Shown piece by piece: positions 11,275 to 21,838 of a stretch of 64,000 nt of DNA. Position numbers and translations under genes: made by a program. Under the pieces are notes generated by a model. It was given only the letters and a program-made list of their open reading frames with translations, ran no database searches and was not told the DNA's origin. The stretch is from the NCBI GenBank assembly GCA_963971535.1, contig OZ020589.1:68115239-68179238 (forward strand), in the 5' to 3' direction. The stretch's first letter is position 1, and each line of letters opens with the position of its first letter. Origin of the DNA: Notolepis coatsorum. Lineage: Eukaryota; Chordata; Actinopteri; Aulopiformes; Paralepididae.

Positions 11275-12105
11275 ACCGTCACAAAGACCTTGGAAGGTTA
11301 AAACATTTTCTAGGCATGGACTTCGAACAGTCTGCCAATTGTGTAAAAATATCCCAGAAGAGATATGTGGAAAAGATCCTGAAACGTTTTGACATGCAAG
11401 AATGTAGAACAAGGGAAACACCATGTGATCAAAAACTAGACTACCAAGAGGATGCTCAGAGATTGACTGATGTAAAGATGTACAGATAAGCTGTAGGTAG
11501 CCTCATTTATTTGACAACATGTACTTGCCCTGACCTATGTTTTGTAGTGAGTAAATTGTCACAGCATTTTGCTGACCCCACAGAGGAGCACTGGATTACA
11601 GCAAAACACGTTTTTCGTTATCTCAAAGGTACAGCAGATAAACAGCTTTGTTTCAGAAAGAGCAGCGAAGGCTTAGGGCTTAAAGCCTACAGTGATGCAG
11701 ACTGGGCAGCAGACACCACAGACTACCGGCTATTGTGTGAGTTTGAACACAGACAGCTCACTGGTTTCGTGGAAAACAAAGAAGCAGCCCACAGTGGCAC
11801 TATCAACTTGTGAAGCCGAATATATGACTCTAGCTATGACAATACAGGAATGTATTTATCTAGAACAACTGCTCGAAGGAATGGATACCTATGTATATAA
11901 GAAGACTGTTGTTTATGAGGACAACCAGGGAACCATTGCGATTGCTAGAAACCCTGTGTGCCGACAGAGATGTAAACATGTCGATATAAAATATCATTTC
12001 ATCAGATCTGTCATCAGAGAAGAAAGAATGACACTGATTTATTGTCCAACAGACGACATGGTAGCAGACGCTATGACGAAACCTGCTTCCGAACTGAAAT
12101 TGTGA
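11275..12105 (+). pseudogene. Ty1/Copia Pol remnant: end of RT and RNase H
   Basis: Plus-strand frames recognisable as Copia begin near LKHFLGMDFE (about 11297) and continue through KRYVEKILKRFDM. An in-frame TAA at 11487 follows, then GSLIYLTTCTCPDLCFVVSK. RNase H follows with the YSDADWA motif (about 11690). A frameshift near 11735 leads to ALSTCEAEYMTL, VYEDNQGTIAIA and the conserved end HVDIKYHFIR...DAMTKP. The integrase and most of RT are missing at the 5' side. With one stop and one frameshift this copy is dead. Confidence 0.88.
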
Positions 12106-12256
12106 AGATTTGCAGAGGTCATGTTTGGTGTGTAAATATTGACTGTTATGTACTATTGAATTGCCATATTCTTTTGATGCTCTGAACTGTATTATTTTCT
12201 TTGTAAAATAGTTTTTGAAGAAGTTGTACAGTGTACTTGACAACCATAAGTGGGAG

Positions 12257-12569
12257 TGTTAAAGTTAGAGGTTATATATGATTGCAAGTAACTGAGTAAG
12301 TAACTGTGTAACTGCCTAACTGTCTAACTGTATATAACTGATTCCACAAGAGGGCGCTATAGGCGGAGCCGTTAATGCTGCCGCCAGGTAGAGGGTATTT
12401 AAGGAGATGTTGACTCCCCCTCTGTCTCTTCCACCTTCACTCTCAGAGGAGAAGGATGTATCATGTACTGCTGTGGAGCATGTGAAATAAACGACGCCGT
12501 TTATGGCTAAAGATAGAAACCATGCCTCATGAACACATTATTGTCGCCCCATAGCAGACTCTGTCAACA
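12257..12569 (+). repeat. 3' LTR of the Copia remnant
   Basis: The purine-rich run aagtgggag (12248-12256) is followed by a 313-bp block starting tgttaaag and ending tgtcaaca. It contains a TATA-like tatataac (about 12330), a second promoter-like tatttaagg (about 12396) and an AATAAA (about 12486). It sits directly after the Copia coding remnant. It abuts the L1-like LINE piece at 12570, so Copia inserted into that LINE or was joined to it by deletion. Confidence 0.78.
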
Positions 12570-12700
12570 CTATAGCTGTAACATTCGGTGAGGTCTTTAT
12601 CTTTCTTGAGTAAAACAGATATAAGCGCCATATTGACATCTCTGGAAAAATGTCCCTCTTCGATTGAGTGTAAAATCATTGAAAGTAATAAGGGACCGAA
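12570..12700 (-). pseudogene. L1-like LINE ORF2 piece 3 (RT)
   Basis: The minus-strand translation gives MILHSIEEGHFSRDVNMALI followed by SVLLKKDKDLTEC. This is the RT segment just after the conserved GKAPGxDGIPxELY block of L1-type LINEs. The upstream part of that block is at 20072-20124, across the 7.4-kb Gypsy, and further upstream at 63711-64000, across the giant TIR element. Compared with the LINE at 24-28 kb this is a related but different family. Only this short piece remains on the left before the Copia LTR. Confidence 0.85.
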
Positions 12701-13204
12701 TGTTATGGTTTGTAACCGACCCCAATCGCACAACACAAGACAGGTATGAGAGTAAGCCAAGAACTGGGCATTTATTGAAACACACAGAAAACGGCACTGT
12801 CCCTTTAAGGGAGAACACAAATTACTGGAAAACAAGAAAAGGGAAAAGGGCACAGTGCCTTTAAGAGGCGAGCTGGCTAAGGGGAAGGCTAAGGGAAACA
12901 GGACAGGGCAAGGGACAAGGGCAGGAACTGGGAGGAATAGGAGGACTGGACAGGGATGACTAGGAGGACTAGGAGGACTAGAGAGGGGAAACAGGGACAG
13001 AGGCCCGCGGAGGCGGGCTGGGGACAGGGAGGACTAGGAGGACTAGAGTGAACAGGGTAAGGCCTTGGAACAGGGCGAGGGCTGGAGCTGCTTACAGGGA
13101 CAGAGAAAACAGACAAGGCCTGGGATAAGAGTAGTGTTGTCACGATACTGGAATTTCGACTTCGATACGATACCTTGAAAAGTATCGATACTTCGATACC
13201 ATTT

Positions 13205-13214
13205 CGATACCAAA

Positions 13215-13260
<46 letters not shown>
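13205..13260. repeat. A/T low-complexity run
   Basis: A poly-A run, a (TA)n run and a poly-T run follow each other just inside the left end of the hAT element. This is simple sequence that may have expanded after insertion. Confidence 0.85.
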
Positions 13261-13263
<3 letters not shown>

Positions 13264-13533
13264 TTTTTAAACAAATTTAGCTTTTGTTGCTGGTTGATTC
13301 TCCTCAGCTTCGAGTCTGGTACTATAAGAGAAGATAAATATAACACTTTTAAAACCCTTTGTTTATCTTTAGATCACACATTTAAAAATAACTGTTCATC
13401 TCACTTCAATCATTTTTATTGCAAATGCAGAACATGGTATTTTCTCAAGCAGACAGATGTAAACACTGTAATCTGTGTTGCATGTACCTCACAAACTGAA
13501 CAGTTAGTAACAGTTTTTATTTAAAGATAACGA

Positions 13534-13599
13534 GAGCAAGCGAGAGAGAGAGAGAGGTATCGGTAGATAGAGAGAGAGAGAGAGAGAGAGAGGTAGCGG

Positions 13600-13649
<50 letters not shown>

Positions 13650-13661
13650 GAGAGGTAGCGG

Positions 13662-13712
<51 letters not shown>

Positions 13713-13786
13713 GTAGCGGTAGAGAGAGAGAGAGCGAGAGAGAGGTAGCAGTAGATGGAGAGAGACAGAGAGAGACAGAGAGGCTA
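13534..13786. repeat. (GA)n microsatellite with ggtagcggtaga interruptions
   Basis: Long gagaga tracts are broken regularly by ggta(g/t)cggtaga motifs, about five times. The tract lies inside the hAT element and is absent from the partner LTR. Confidence 0.9.
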
Positions 13787-14065
13787 TGCTCGGAGCATTT
13801 TAGTAATGTTACATTTTCAACAAGATTGCTGCTATTTAAACACTTGGTGGAAACGGGGTAACGTTAACCTTATGTCGACTGTAGTATTGTATGACCTCGA
13901 CATAACGTTTACACGTTAACGTTACTCCGTTTCCAATGCAGTATTTATAACTGTGGCCAGCTAAGCTAAGGGAGCTAACTTTAGCTGGTAGCTGTAACGT
14001 TACAACGAAGCAGCTGTTGATATTATGCGCCATCAGTAGACAACGTATCATGTATTAAACTAGAG

Positions 14066-14296
14066 TTAATGGTTTAATGCTTCAGTCACAGTGACGTTGA
14101 AAGAGCAGCTGTCACGAACCTCTTTCATTTCTTTATGGAGATCGGCGCTGGCACTGCTATAACCGCTTGCAAATAGCATTGGGGCATTTGTAGCTTGTCC
14201 TTCGTTGTTTACTTGAAACCCGAAGTACCTCCAAACAGCACTTCTGCTGCTTTCTTTATCCACAAGCACAAGTTGCGGAGGCTCTGCATTTACCAT
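14066..14296 (-). pseudogene. BED zinc-finger start of a hAT transposase
   Basis: A 76-aa minus-strand frame begins MVNAEPPQLVLVDKESSRSA and continues VWRYFGFQVNNEGQ. This matches the start of ZBED-type hAT transposases, where a (K/R)SxVWxYFGF motif precedes the BED finger. The cysteine-histidine finger and the rest of the transposase are not found, so this is a leftover first exon. It suggests that the short element derives from a ZBED-like autonomous hAT by internal loss. Confidence 0.65.
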
Positions 14297-16163
14297 CTTC
14301 AGCTAAAATGTTTGTTTACTAACTGAAGAAGACGGCTCTCTGTGACTCTGTGAGGGGGAGGGCTGGACTCGGAGAAGCCGGGGGGGCAAGCACGCTGAGC
14401 GCTCTGAACAGCGCGTCAACAACTTGCGGTAGAACACTCGCCAGCTGGTGGTACCGATACTGCAGAAAGTATCGGTACTTCGGGAAATGAGTATCGAAGC
14501 CTTTTTAAATATTCAGTATCGATATGTATCGATACTTCGATATTTTTGACAACACTAGATAAGAGCATTAATGAATGTTGCTGCTCTGCAGCTTCTCCCG
14601 GGATGGTTCGTCTGAGGAATCAGACGGTGACGTCAGAACCGCTCTGCAGAATCCTCTCGGCAACTCTCCGAGGTGGTAAACGGGACCGAGAGGGAGAGAG
14701 GGAGCGGGTTAGCTCAGAGTACAGTGGGGAACAGAGCAGGTGACAGGAGAAGTGACTTGTCCCAAAACAGAGTAATCCAAGTGACTGAATCTTCGGTGTA
14801 AATACACACTGTGAGTAAAGTCCCAACAACAAATCCACGTGATAGAATCTTCGGTGCAAAAAACACTGTGAGCGAAGTCCCAATAATAATCCAAGTGAAA
14901 ATATCTTCGGTGTGAATACACACAGTGAGCGATGTTCAAGCAAATATTATCCAAAATGAACTATCCAAAGAGGCAGGCACAGGGAGAGTGACAGTCAGAC
15001 AAAAAGCAGGATCTCTTCAGTGTATTAAACACACGAAAAATGAATAGGGTCAAAGACAGTCTTGCCAAAACTCACCCAGGCGCTGTGCGTAAAGAGAGCG
15101 GGATCAAAACAGGGCGAGCGCGTAGCCACGGGGAACGGGTTGTCCAAGCGGAGGTCTGAGTGGTGCGCGACTGCTTGGAGTACGCGCCGGTACGGAGGGC
15201 GCATCTGGCGCGGAGGTCTGAGTGGTGCGCGACTGCTTGGAGTACGCGCCGGTACGGAGGGCGCATCTGGCGCGGAGGTCTGAGTAGTGCGCGTCTGCTT
15301 GGAGTACGCGCCGGTACGGAGGACGCATCTGGAGTGCGTCTGAATGCGCGTCTGGAGTGAAGAGCGCGTCTGCGCGGAAGAGCGCGCCGGCTCGGAGAGA
15401 CGCATCCTCCCGTAGAGTATTAGGAAGCGATGCGCGTCTGGAGTGAAGAGCGCGTCTGCTGCGCGGAGGTCTGGATGCGCGTCTGGGCGTCTGCTGCGCG
15501 GAGGTCTGGATGCGCGTCTGGGCGTCTGCTGCGCGGAGGTCTGGATGCGCGTCTGGACGTCTGCTGCGCGGAGGTCTGAAGTGGAACACTGGAATACCTC
15601 CCGTGGAAGTTTAGAGAGCGCAGTCCAGTGTCTCCTTCCAGGCAAACGGTGACAGGAGGCGAAGGCTTGAGTGCATCTGGCGCGGAGGTCTGGATGCGCG
15701 TCTGGACGTCTGCTGCGCGGAGGTCTGAAGTGGAACACTGGAATACCTCCCGTGGAAGTTTAGAGAGCGCAGTCCAGTGTCTCCTTCCAGGCAAACGGCG
15801 ACAGGAGGCGAAGGCTAGAGCGCATCTCACGCCGGAGATGAAAACAGCATAACAGACAGAGAACCTCCCGAAGGAGTTAGGTGATAGAGATATGATACGG
15901 AACGACCAGACAAGGCCAGAGGGGAAGAGCGAGGTACTTAAAGCCCAAAGGGGTGCTAATTAGAATACACATCAGGTGCGTGAAGGTAATTGATACTTTA
16001 ACTAGAAGTGTGTGTTCGGCACCAGACCAATCAAACACATCATGACAGGTAGTCCAAGGGTGTGGCTGCTGAAGAGCAAACGAGAGTAACGAACGCGAGG
16101 GTGGGGGCTAGTGAGGTGAGGAGAACAGGGAATTAAAGGTCAAGGGAAAAGGCGAACCTCACA

Positions 16164-18042
16164 GTACTCCCCCCTCCACGGGAGCCACCGGGCGACCCAA
16201 AAACACAGACAGAGGGGCAGGGGGGAAAAAAAACAAGGCAACAAACAAAAAGTACTGGGCCAAGCCAGCAGGGGAAGCCACAACAAAAGTGGGGCTAGCA
16301 AAGGAACAGGGTAGCTGAGGGGTAACCAGGGTAGCAGAAGGGGTAACTAGAGGAGCCGAGGGGTAACTAGAGGAGCTGAGGGGTAACTAGAGGAGCTGAG
16401 GGGTAACTATGAGGAGCACCGGGAAGGGGCTAGCAGAGGGAAAGGGTAGCTGCCAGGGCACAGATAGCTACAGGGCCTATGCTAGCTGTACTGCTACATT
16501 AACAAAGAGGCTGCGCTAGCTGCCGGAGCTAGGCTAGCAGACAGGGCTGGAACAGGGGCACTGGAGAGGGGAACAGGGAAGGGGCTGTCCTAGCAGTGAG
16601 AGAAAACTGACCTTGCTAGCTGAAGGGGCAGTCCTAGCAGTGGGAGCAAACTGACCTTGCTAGCTGAAGGGGCAGTCCTAGCAGTGGGAGAAAACTGACC
16701 TTGCTAGCTGAAGGGGCAGTCCTAGCAGTGGGAGAAAACTGACCTTGCTAGCTGAAAGGGCAGTCCTAGCAGTGGGAAAACTGACCTTGCTAGCTGAAAG
16801 GGCAGTCCTAGCAGTGGGAAAACTGACCTTGCTAGCTGAAAGGGCAGTCCTAGCAGTGGGAGAAAACTGACCTTGCTAGCTGAAAAGGGCAGTCCTAGCA
16901 GTGGGAAAACTGACCTTGCTAGCTGAAAGGGCAGTCCTAGCAGTGGGAGAAAACTGACCTTGCTAGCTGAAAGGGCAGTCCTAGCAGTGGGAAAACTGAC
17001 CTTGCTAGCTGAAAGGGCAGTCCTAGCAGTGGGAAAACTGACCCTGCTAGCTGAAAGGGCAGTCCTAGCAGTGGGAGAAAACTGACCTTGCTAGCTGAAA
17101 GGGCAGTCCTAGCAGTGGGAAAAACTGACCTTGCTAGCTGAAAGGGCAGTCCTAGCAGTGGGAAAACTGACCTTGCTAGCTGAAAGGGCAGTCCTAGCAG
17201 TGGGAAAACTGACCTTGCTAGCTGAAAGGGCAGTCCTAGCAGTGGGAGAAAACTGACCTTGCTAGCTGAAAGGGCAGTCCTAGCAGTGGGAAAAACTGAC
17301 CTTGCTAGCTGAAAGGGCAGTCCTAGCAGTGGGAGAAAACTGGCCTTGCTAGCTGAAAGGGCAGTCCTAGCAGTGGGAGAAAACTGACCTTGCTAGCTGA
17401 AAGGGCAGTCCTAGCAGTGGGAAAAACTGACCTTGCTAGCTGAAAGGGCAGTCCTAGCAGTGGGAGAAAACTGACCTTGCTAGCTAAAAGGGCAGTCCTA
17501 GCAGTGGGAAAATTACACAAAAAGTGGAGGCCATGCAGAGGGACCGGGTTAGCTGCCTGGGCATGGCTAGCTACAGGGCCTATGCCAGCTGCAAGGGCTG
17601 CATTAACATAGAGGCTGTGCTAACAGCCGGGGCTAAGCTAGCAGACTGGGGCCATGCAGAGGGACTGGGTTAGCTGCCAGGGCATGGCTAGCTACAGGAC
17701 CCATGCCAGCAGCAAGGGCTGCATTAACATAAAGGCTGTGCTAGCAGCCGGGGCTAAGCTAGCAGACAGGGGCCAAGCTGGTAGTAGAGGCCTAACAAGC
17801 TGCAGGGGAGCTAACGAGGCTAACAGGGAAGCAAACAGGGGAGTCACAGGCTAACAGGGGAGCTAACAGGGGAGACTAACAAGCTAACAGGGGAGCCAAC
17901 AGGGCTAACAGGGAAGCTAACAGGGCTAACAGGGGAAACTAACAAGCTAACAGGGGAGCTAACAGGGCTAAAAAAAAAAAAAAAGGCAAACTCAACATAC
18001 ACCGTCTGTGCTGGCTGGGGTCGTCGATTGGTCGGGTCGTAC
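16164..18042. repeat. minisatellite body of the non-autonomous Gypsy
   Basis: About 22 copies of a 42-46-bp unit (core ctgaccttgctagctg, then aagggcagtcctagcagtgg) run from about 16575 to 17512. Before them are about five copies of a 20-bp ggggtaactagaggagctga unit (16315-16410). After them come a 115-120-bp duplication (17531-17765) and short gctaacagggg repeats (17770-17970). No gag or pol trace is visible except a short stretch next to the PBS that resembles the gag start region of the autonomous relative. This body would be carried passively. Confidence 0.88.
18031..18040 (-). promoter_or_regulatory. self-priming PBS of the non-autonomous Gypsy
   Basis: In element sense the ten bases acgacccgac lie two bases from the LTR, the same spacing as in the autonomous relative. 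They match the predicted RNA-start complement acgaccagac (15902-15911 and 19810-19819) at nine of ten positions. Compared with the autonomous copy, two positions have changed identically in LTR and PBS. Confidence 0.7.
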
Positions 18043-20071
18043 TGTTATGGTTTGTAACCGACCCCAATCGCACAACACAAGACAGGTATGAGAGTAAGCC
18101 AAGAACTGGGCATTTATTGAAACACACAGAAAACGGCACTGTCCCTTTAAGGGAGAACACAAATTACTGGAAAACAAGAAAAGGGAAAAGGGCACAGTGC
18201 CTTTAAGAGGCGAGCTGGCTAAGGGGAAGGCTAAGGGAAACAGGACAGGGCAAGGGACAAGGGCAGGAACTGGGAGGAATAGGAGGACTGGACAGGGATG
18301 ACTAGGAGGACTAGGAGGACTAGAGAGGGGAAACAGGGACAGAGGCCCGCGGAGGCAGGCTGGGGACAGGGAGGACTAGGAGGACTAGAGTGAACAGGGT
18401 AAGGCCTTGGAACAGGGCGAGGGCTGGAGCTGCTTACAGGGACAGAGAAAACAGACAAGGCCTGGGATAAGAGCATTAATGAATGTTGCTGCTCTGCAGC
18501 TTCTCCCGGGATGGTTCGTCTGAGGAATCAGACGGTGACGTCAGAACCGCTCTGCAGAATCCTCTCGGCAACTCTCCGAGGTGGTAAACGGGACCGAGAG
18601 GGAGAGAGGGAGCGGGTTAGCTCAGAGTACAGTGGGGAACAGAGCAGGTGACAGGAGAAGTGACTTGTCCCAAAACAGAGTAATCCAAGTGACTGAATCT
18701 TCGGTGTAAATACACACTCTGAGTAAAGTCCCAACAACAAATCCACGTGATAGAATCTTCGGTGCAAAAAACACTGTGAGCGAAGTCCCAATAATAATCC
18801 AAGTGAAAATATCTTCGGTGTGAATACACACAGTGAGCGATGTTCAAGCAAATATTATCCAAAATGAACTATCCAAAGAGGCAGGCACAGGGAGAGTGAC
18901 AGTCAGACAAAAAGCAGGATCTCTTCAGTGTATTAAACACACGAAAAACGAATAGGGTCAAAGACAGTCTTGCCAAAACTCACCCAGGCGCTGTGCGTAA
19001 AGAGAGCGGGATCAAAACAGGGCGAGCGCGTAGCCACAGGGAACGGGTTGTCCAAGCGGAGGTCTGAGTGGTGCGCGACTGCTTGGAGTACGCGCCGGTA
19101 CGGAGGGCGCATCTGGCGCGGAGGTCTGAGTGGTGCGCGACTGCTTGGAGTACACGCCGGTACGGAGGGCGCATCTGGCGCGGAGGTCTGAGTGGTGCGC
19201 GTCTGCTTGGAGTATGCGCCGGTACGGAGGACGCATCTGGAGTGCGTCTGAATGCGCGTCTGGAGTGAAGAGCGCGTCTGCGCGGAAGAGCGCGCCGGCT
19301 CGGAGAGACGCATCCTCCCGTAGAGTATTAGGAAGCGATGCGCGTCTGGAGTGAAGAGCGCGTCTGCTGCGCGGAGGTCTGGATGCGCGTCTGGGCGTCT
19401 GCTGCGCGGAGGTCTGGATGCGCGTCTGGGCGTCTGCTGCGCGGAGGTCTGGATGCGCGTCTGGACGTCTGCTGCGCGGAGGTCTGAAGTGGAACACTGG
19501 AATACCTCCCGTGGAAGTTTAGAGAGCGCAGTCCAGTGTCTCCTTCCAGGCAAACGGTGACAGGAGGCGAAGGCTTGAGTGCATCTGGCGCGGAGGTCTG
19601 GATGCGCGTCTGGACGTCTGCTGCGCGGAGGTCTGAAGTGGAACACTGGAATACCTCCCGTGGAAGTTTAGAGAGCGCAGTCCAGTGTCTCCTTCCAGGC
19701 AAACGGAGACAGGAGGCGAAGGCTAGAGCGCATCTCACGCCGGAGATGAAAACAGCATAACAGACAGAGAACCTCCCGAAGGAGTTAGGTGATAGAGATA
19801 TGATACGGAACGACCAGACAAGGCCAGAGGGGAAGAGCGAGGTACTTAAAGCCCAAAGGGGTGCTAATTAGAATACACATCAGGTGCGTGAAGGTAATTG
19901 ATACTTTAACTAGAAGTGTGTGTTCGGCACCAGACCAATCAAACACATCATGACAGGTAGTCCAAGGGTGTGGCTGCTGAAGAGCAAACGAGAGTAACGA
20001 ACGCGAGGGTGGGGGCTAGTGAGGTGAGGAGAACAGGGAATTAAAGGTCAAGGGAAAAGGCGAACCTCACA
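18043..20071 (-). repeat. 5' LTR of the non-autonomous Gypsy
   Basis: This is a 2029-bp uninterrupted copy of the LTR with the same tandem blocks. It shows the empty site of the hAT insertion (ggataagagcattaatg, about 18465-18480). The frames of up to 237 codons in the GC-rich repeats appear in both LTRs, are low-complexity and are not considered genes. Confidence 0.9.
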
Positions 20072-20124
20072 CCGAATACATCCCAGAAAGCAAGATAGAG
20101 TTCCGGTGGAATGCCGTCCCAACC
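20072..20124 (-). pseudogene. L1-like LINE ORF2 piece 2 (RT)
   Basis: The minus-strand translation reads GWDGIPPELYLAFWDVFG, the start of the conserved L1-type RT block. It joins the 12570-12700 piece once the Gypsy and one ccgaa copy are removed. It joins the 63711-64000 piece once the giant TIR element and one gtcccaacc copy are removed. Only 53 bases remain between the two insertions. Confidence 0.88.
20116..20124. other. left target-site duplication of the giant TIR element
   Basis: gtcccaacc lies immediately before the left TIR and is repeated exactly at 63711-63719 immediately after the right TIR. Because the TIR end is gcg/cgc, a 7-bp duplication with a one-base-longer TIR is also possible. 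Confidence 0.85.
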
Positions 20125-20479
20125 GCGTGAATGCCTTCTACAACACTGTTCCAGTTCCGCGTTGCCGTTTTGCGCTCTGATTGGCCGCTGAAGCACGCCC
20201 CCCGAGTGACGCGCGAACAGCCAGCAGCGCTGCCCTGCAGCCTTCACAAGCTCTAGTTCCGCGAGGTTGGAAAATCACTTAGATTTCGTAAATATTTACC
20301 CGTTTCTCATACGGTTAACGATTCAGAAACAATCATTGCTCATCTCCGTGTGTTTATGTCGTTGCAGATGCTCAACAAGGTGGGTTTGATGCTGAGTCAT
20401 GGCGGCGAAAGTGTCTTTATTATTTTCATTAGTTAACGTTATCATTAGCAGGTAAGTTATGAAGTCATTGTTTATCATA
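20125..20479 (+). repeat. left terminal inverted repeat of the giant element
   Basis: It starts GCGTGAATGCCTTCTACAAC and runs inward for 355 bp. The right TIR matches it with about eight differences, counted by eye, including one single-base indel. The similarity stops abruptly at tttatcata (20479). The outer 100 bp are GC-rich. The inner part has an exon-like segment ending in a consensus splice donor. Confidence 0.92.
20399..20451 (+). other. putative inward-facing first exon in the left TIR
   Basis: An ATG in good context (gtcATGGcg) opens a 17-codon frame, MAAKVSLLFSLVNVIIS, with a hydrophobic middle like a signal peptide. It runs directly into CAG|GTAAGT, the consensus splice donor, at 20449-20457. 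The right TIR keeps the frame (one A to V change) and the donor. A downstream acceptor and exon 2 were not identified. Its expression and function are unknown. Confidence 0.35.
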
Positions 20480-21508
<1,029 letters not shown>

Positions 21509-21838
21509 TTTCAGTAATCTGTTACTCTTCCAGTTACTGTAACGACCAGAAAAGGGAGGAGGGTTCATCCTTACTGAATTGTGTGTTGATTGGCTGGTAG
21601 AATGACATAAATATTTTCAGACCAATAATAAGTATGTCTTGATATGATGCAGAGCTGGGTATATAAGACTCTCGCTAGGTTCCGGTATAGCTGCAATATG
21701 TAGCGCAAGCATTTGGTTATAGCTCCGCTCCCGTTAACGTTAATTTAGTTTAAAAACCTTATTTGGACAATACCAAAAGAGATTAAACCACATCGTATGT
21801 ATTGATAAGACCTTCTACTGACTATATCAAAAGACAAC

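Larger units (their letters stand above)
13132..14557 (-). mobile_element. hAT element, non-autonomous, inside the Gypsy LTR
   Basis: The 1426-bp insertion has the terminal inverted repeat tagtgttgtca and the 8-bp target duplication gataagag (13124-13131 and 14558-14565). The partner LTR at 18474 shows the empty site. Length arithmetic is exact: the LTR length difference equals 1426 + 8. The 8-bp duplication and short TIR indicate hAT. Subterminal cgatac words are repeated at both ends (13143-13210 and 14450-14540). A BED-finger exon remains inside, but no catalytic core. Confidence 0.92.
12701..16163 (-). repeat. 3' LTR of the non-autonomous Gypsy, interrupted by a hAT
   Basis: The LTR starts tgttatgg and ends ctcaca at 16163, followed by the pyrimidine run gtactccccc (complement of the polypurine tract). 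It holds the hAT element at 13132-14557. It is largely built of tandem units: about three diverged units carrying atcttcggtg (14785-14915), about three of a 62-bp unit (15151-15330), about four of a 34-bp unit (15455-15580) and a 140-bp duplication (15560-15815). The predicted RNA start block is 15902-15911, with a TATA-like tttaagta read on minus at 15936-15943. Confidence 0.88.
12701..20071 (-). mobile_element. non-autonomous Gypsy with 2-kb LTRs and minisatellite body
   Basis: Two LTRs (12701-16163 including a hAT insertion, and 18043-20071) enclose a 1.9-kb body without any protein. The 5-bp target duplication is ccgaa (12696-12700 and 20072-20076). The insertion lies inside the L1-like ORF2. 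The LTR edge (tgttatggtttgtaaccgac), the region after the polypurine tract and the PBS region match the autonomous Gypsy at 376-6603, so this is likely a relative mobilised in trans. Without the hAT and its 8-bp duplication the two LTRs are both 2029 bp. Confidence 0.9.

Noticed and set aside
12570..12583. Ending the Copia LTR at 12583 (tgtaaca)
   Set aside because: The bases ctatagctgtaaca continue the L1-like ORF2 reading on the minus strand, so the LTR more likely ends at tgtcaaca (12569).
15025..15738. Minus-strand frame of 237 codons rich in Arg, Ala and Asp, repeated at 18933-19646
   Set aside because: It is formed by GC-rich tandem units in the two LTRs of the non-autonomous Gypsy. 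Several frames are open at once and the peptide is low-complexity.
20116..20124. Classifying the giant element as hAT with an 8-bp duplication
   Set aside because: An 8-bp reading makes the TIR ends unequal by one base. Symmetrical readings give 9 bp (or 7 bp), and the termini do not look like hAT ends.
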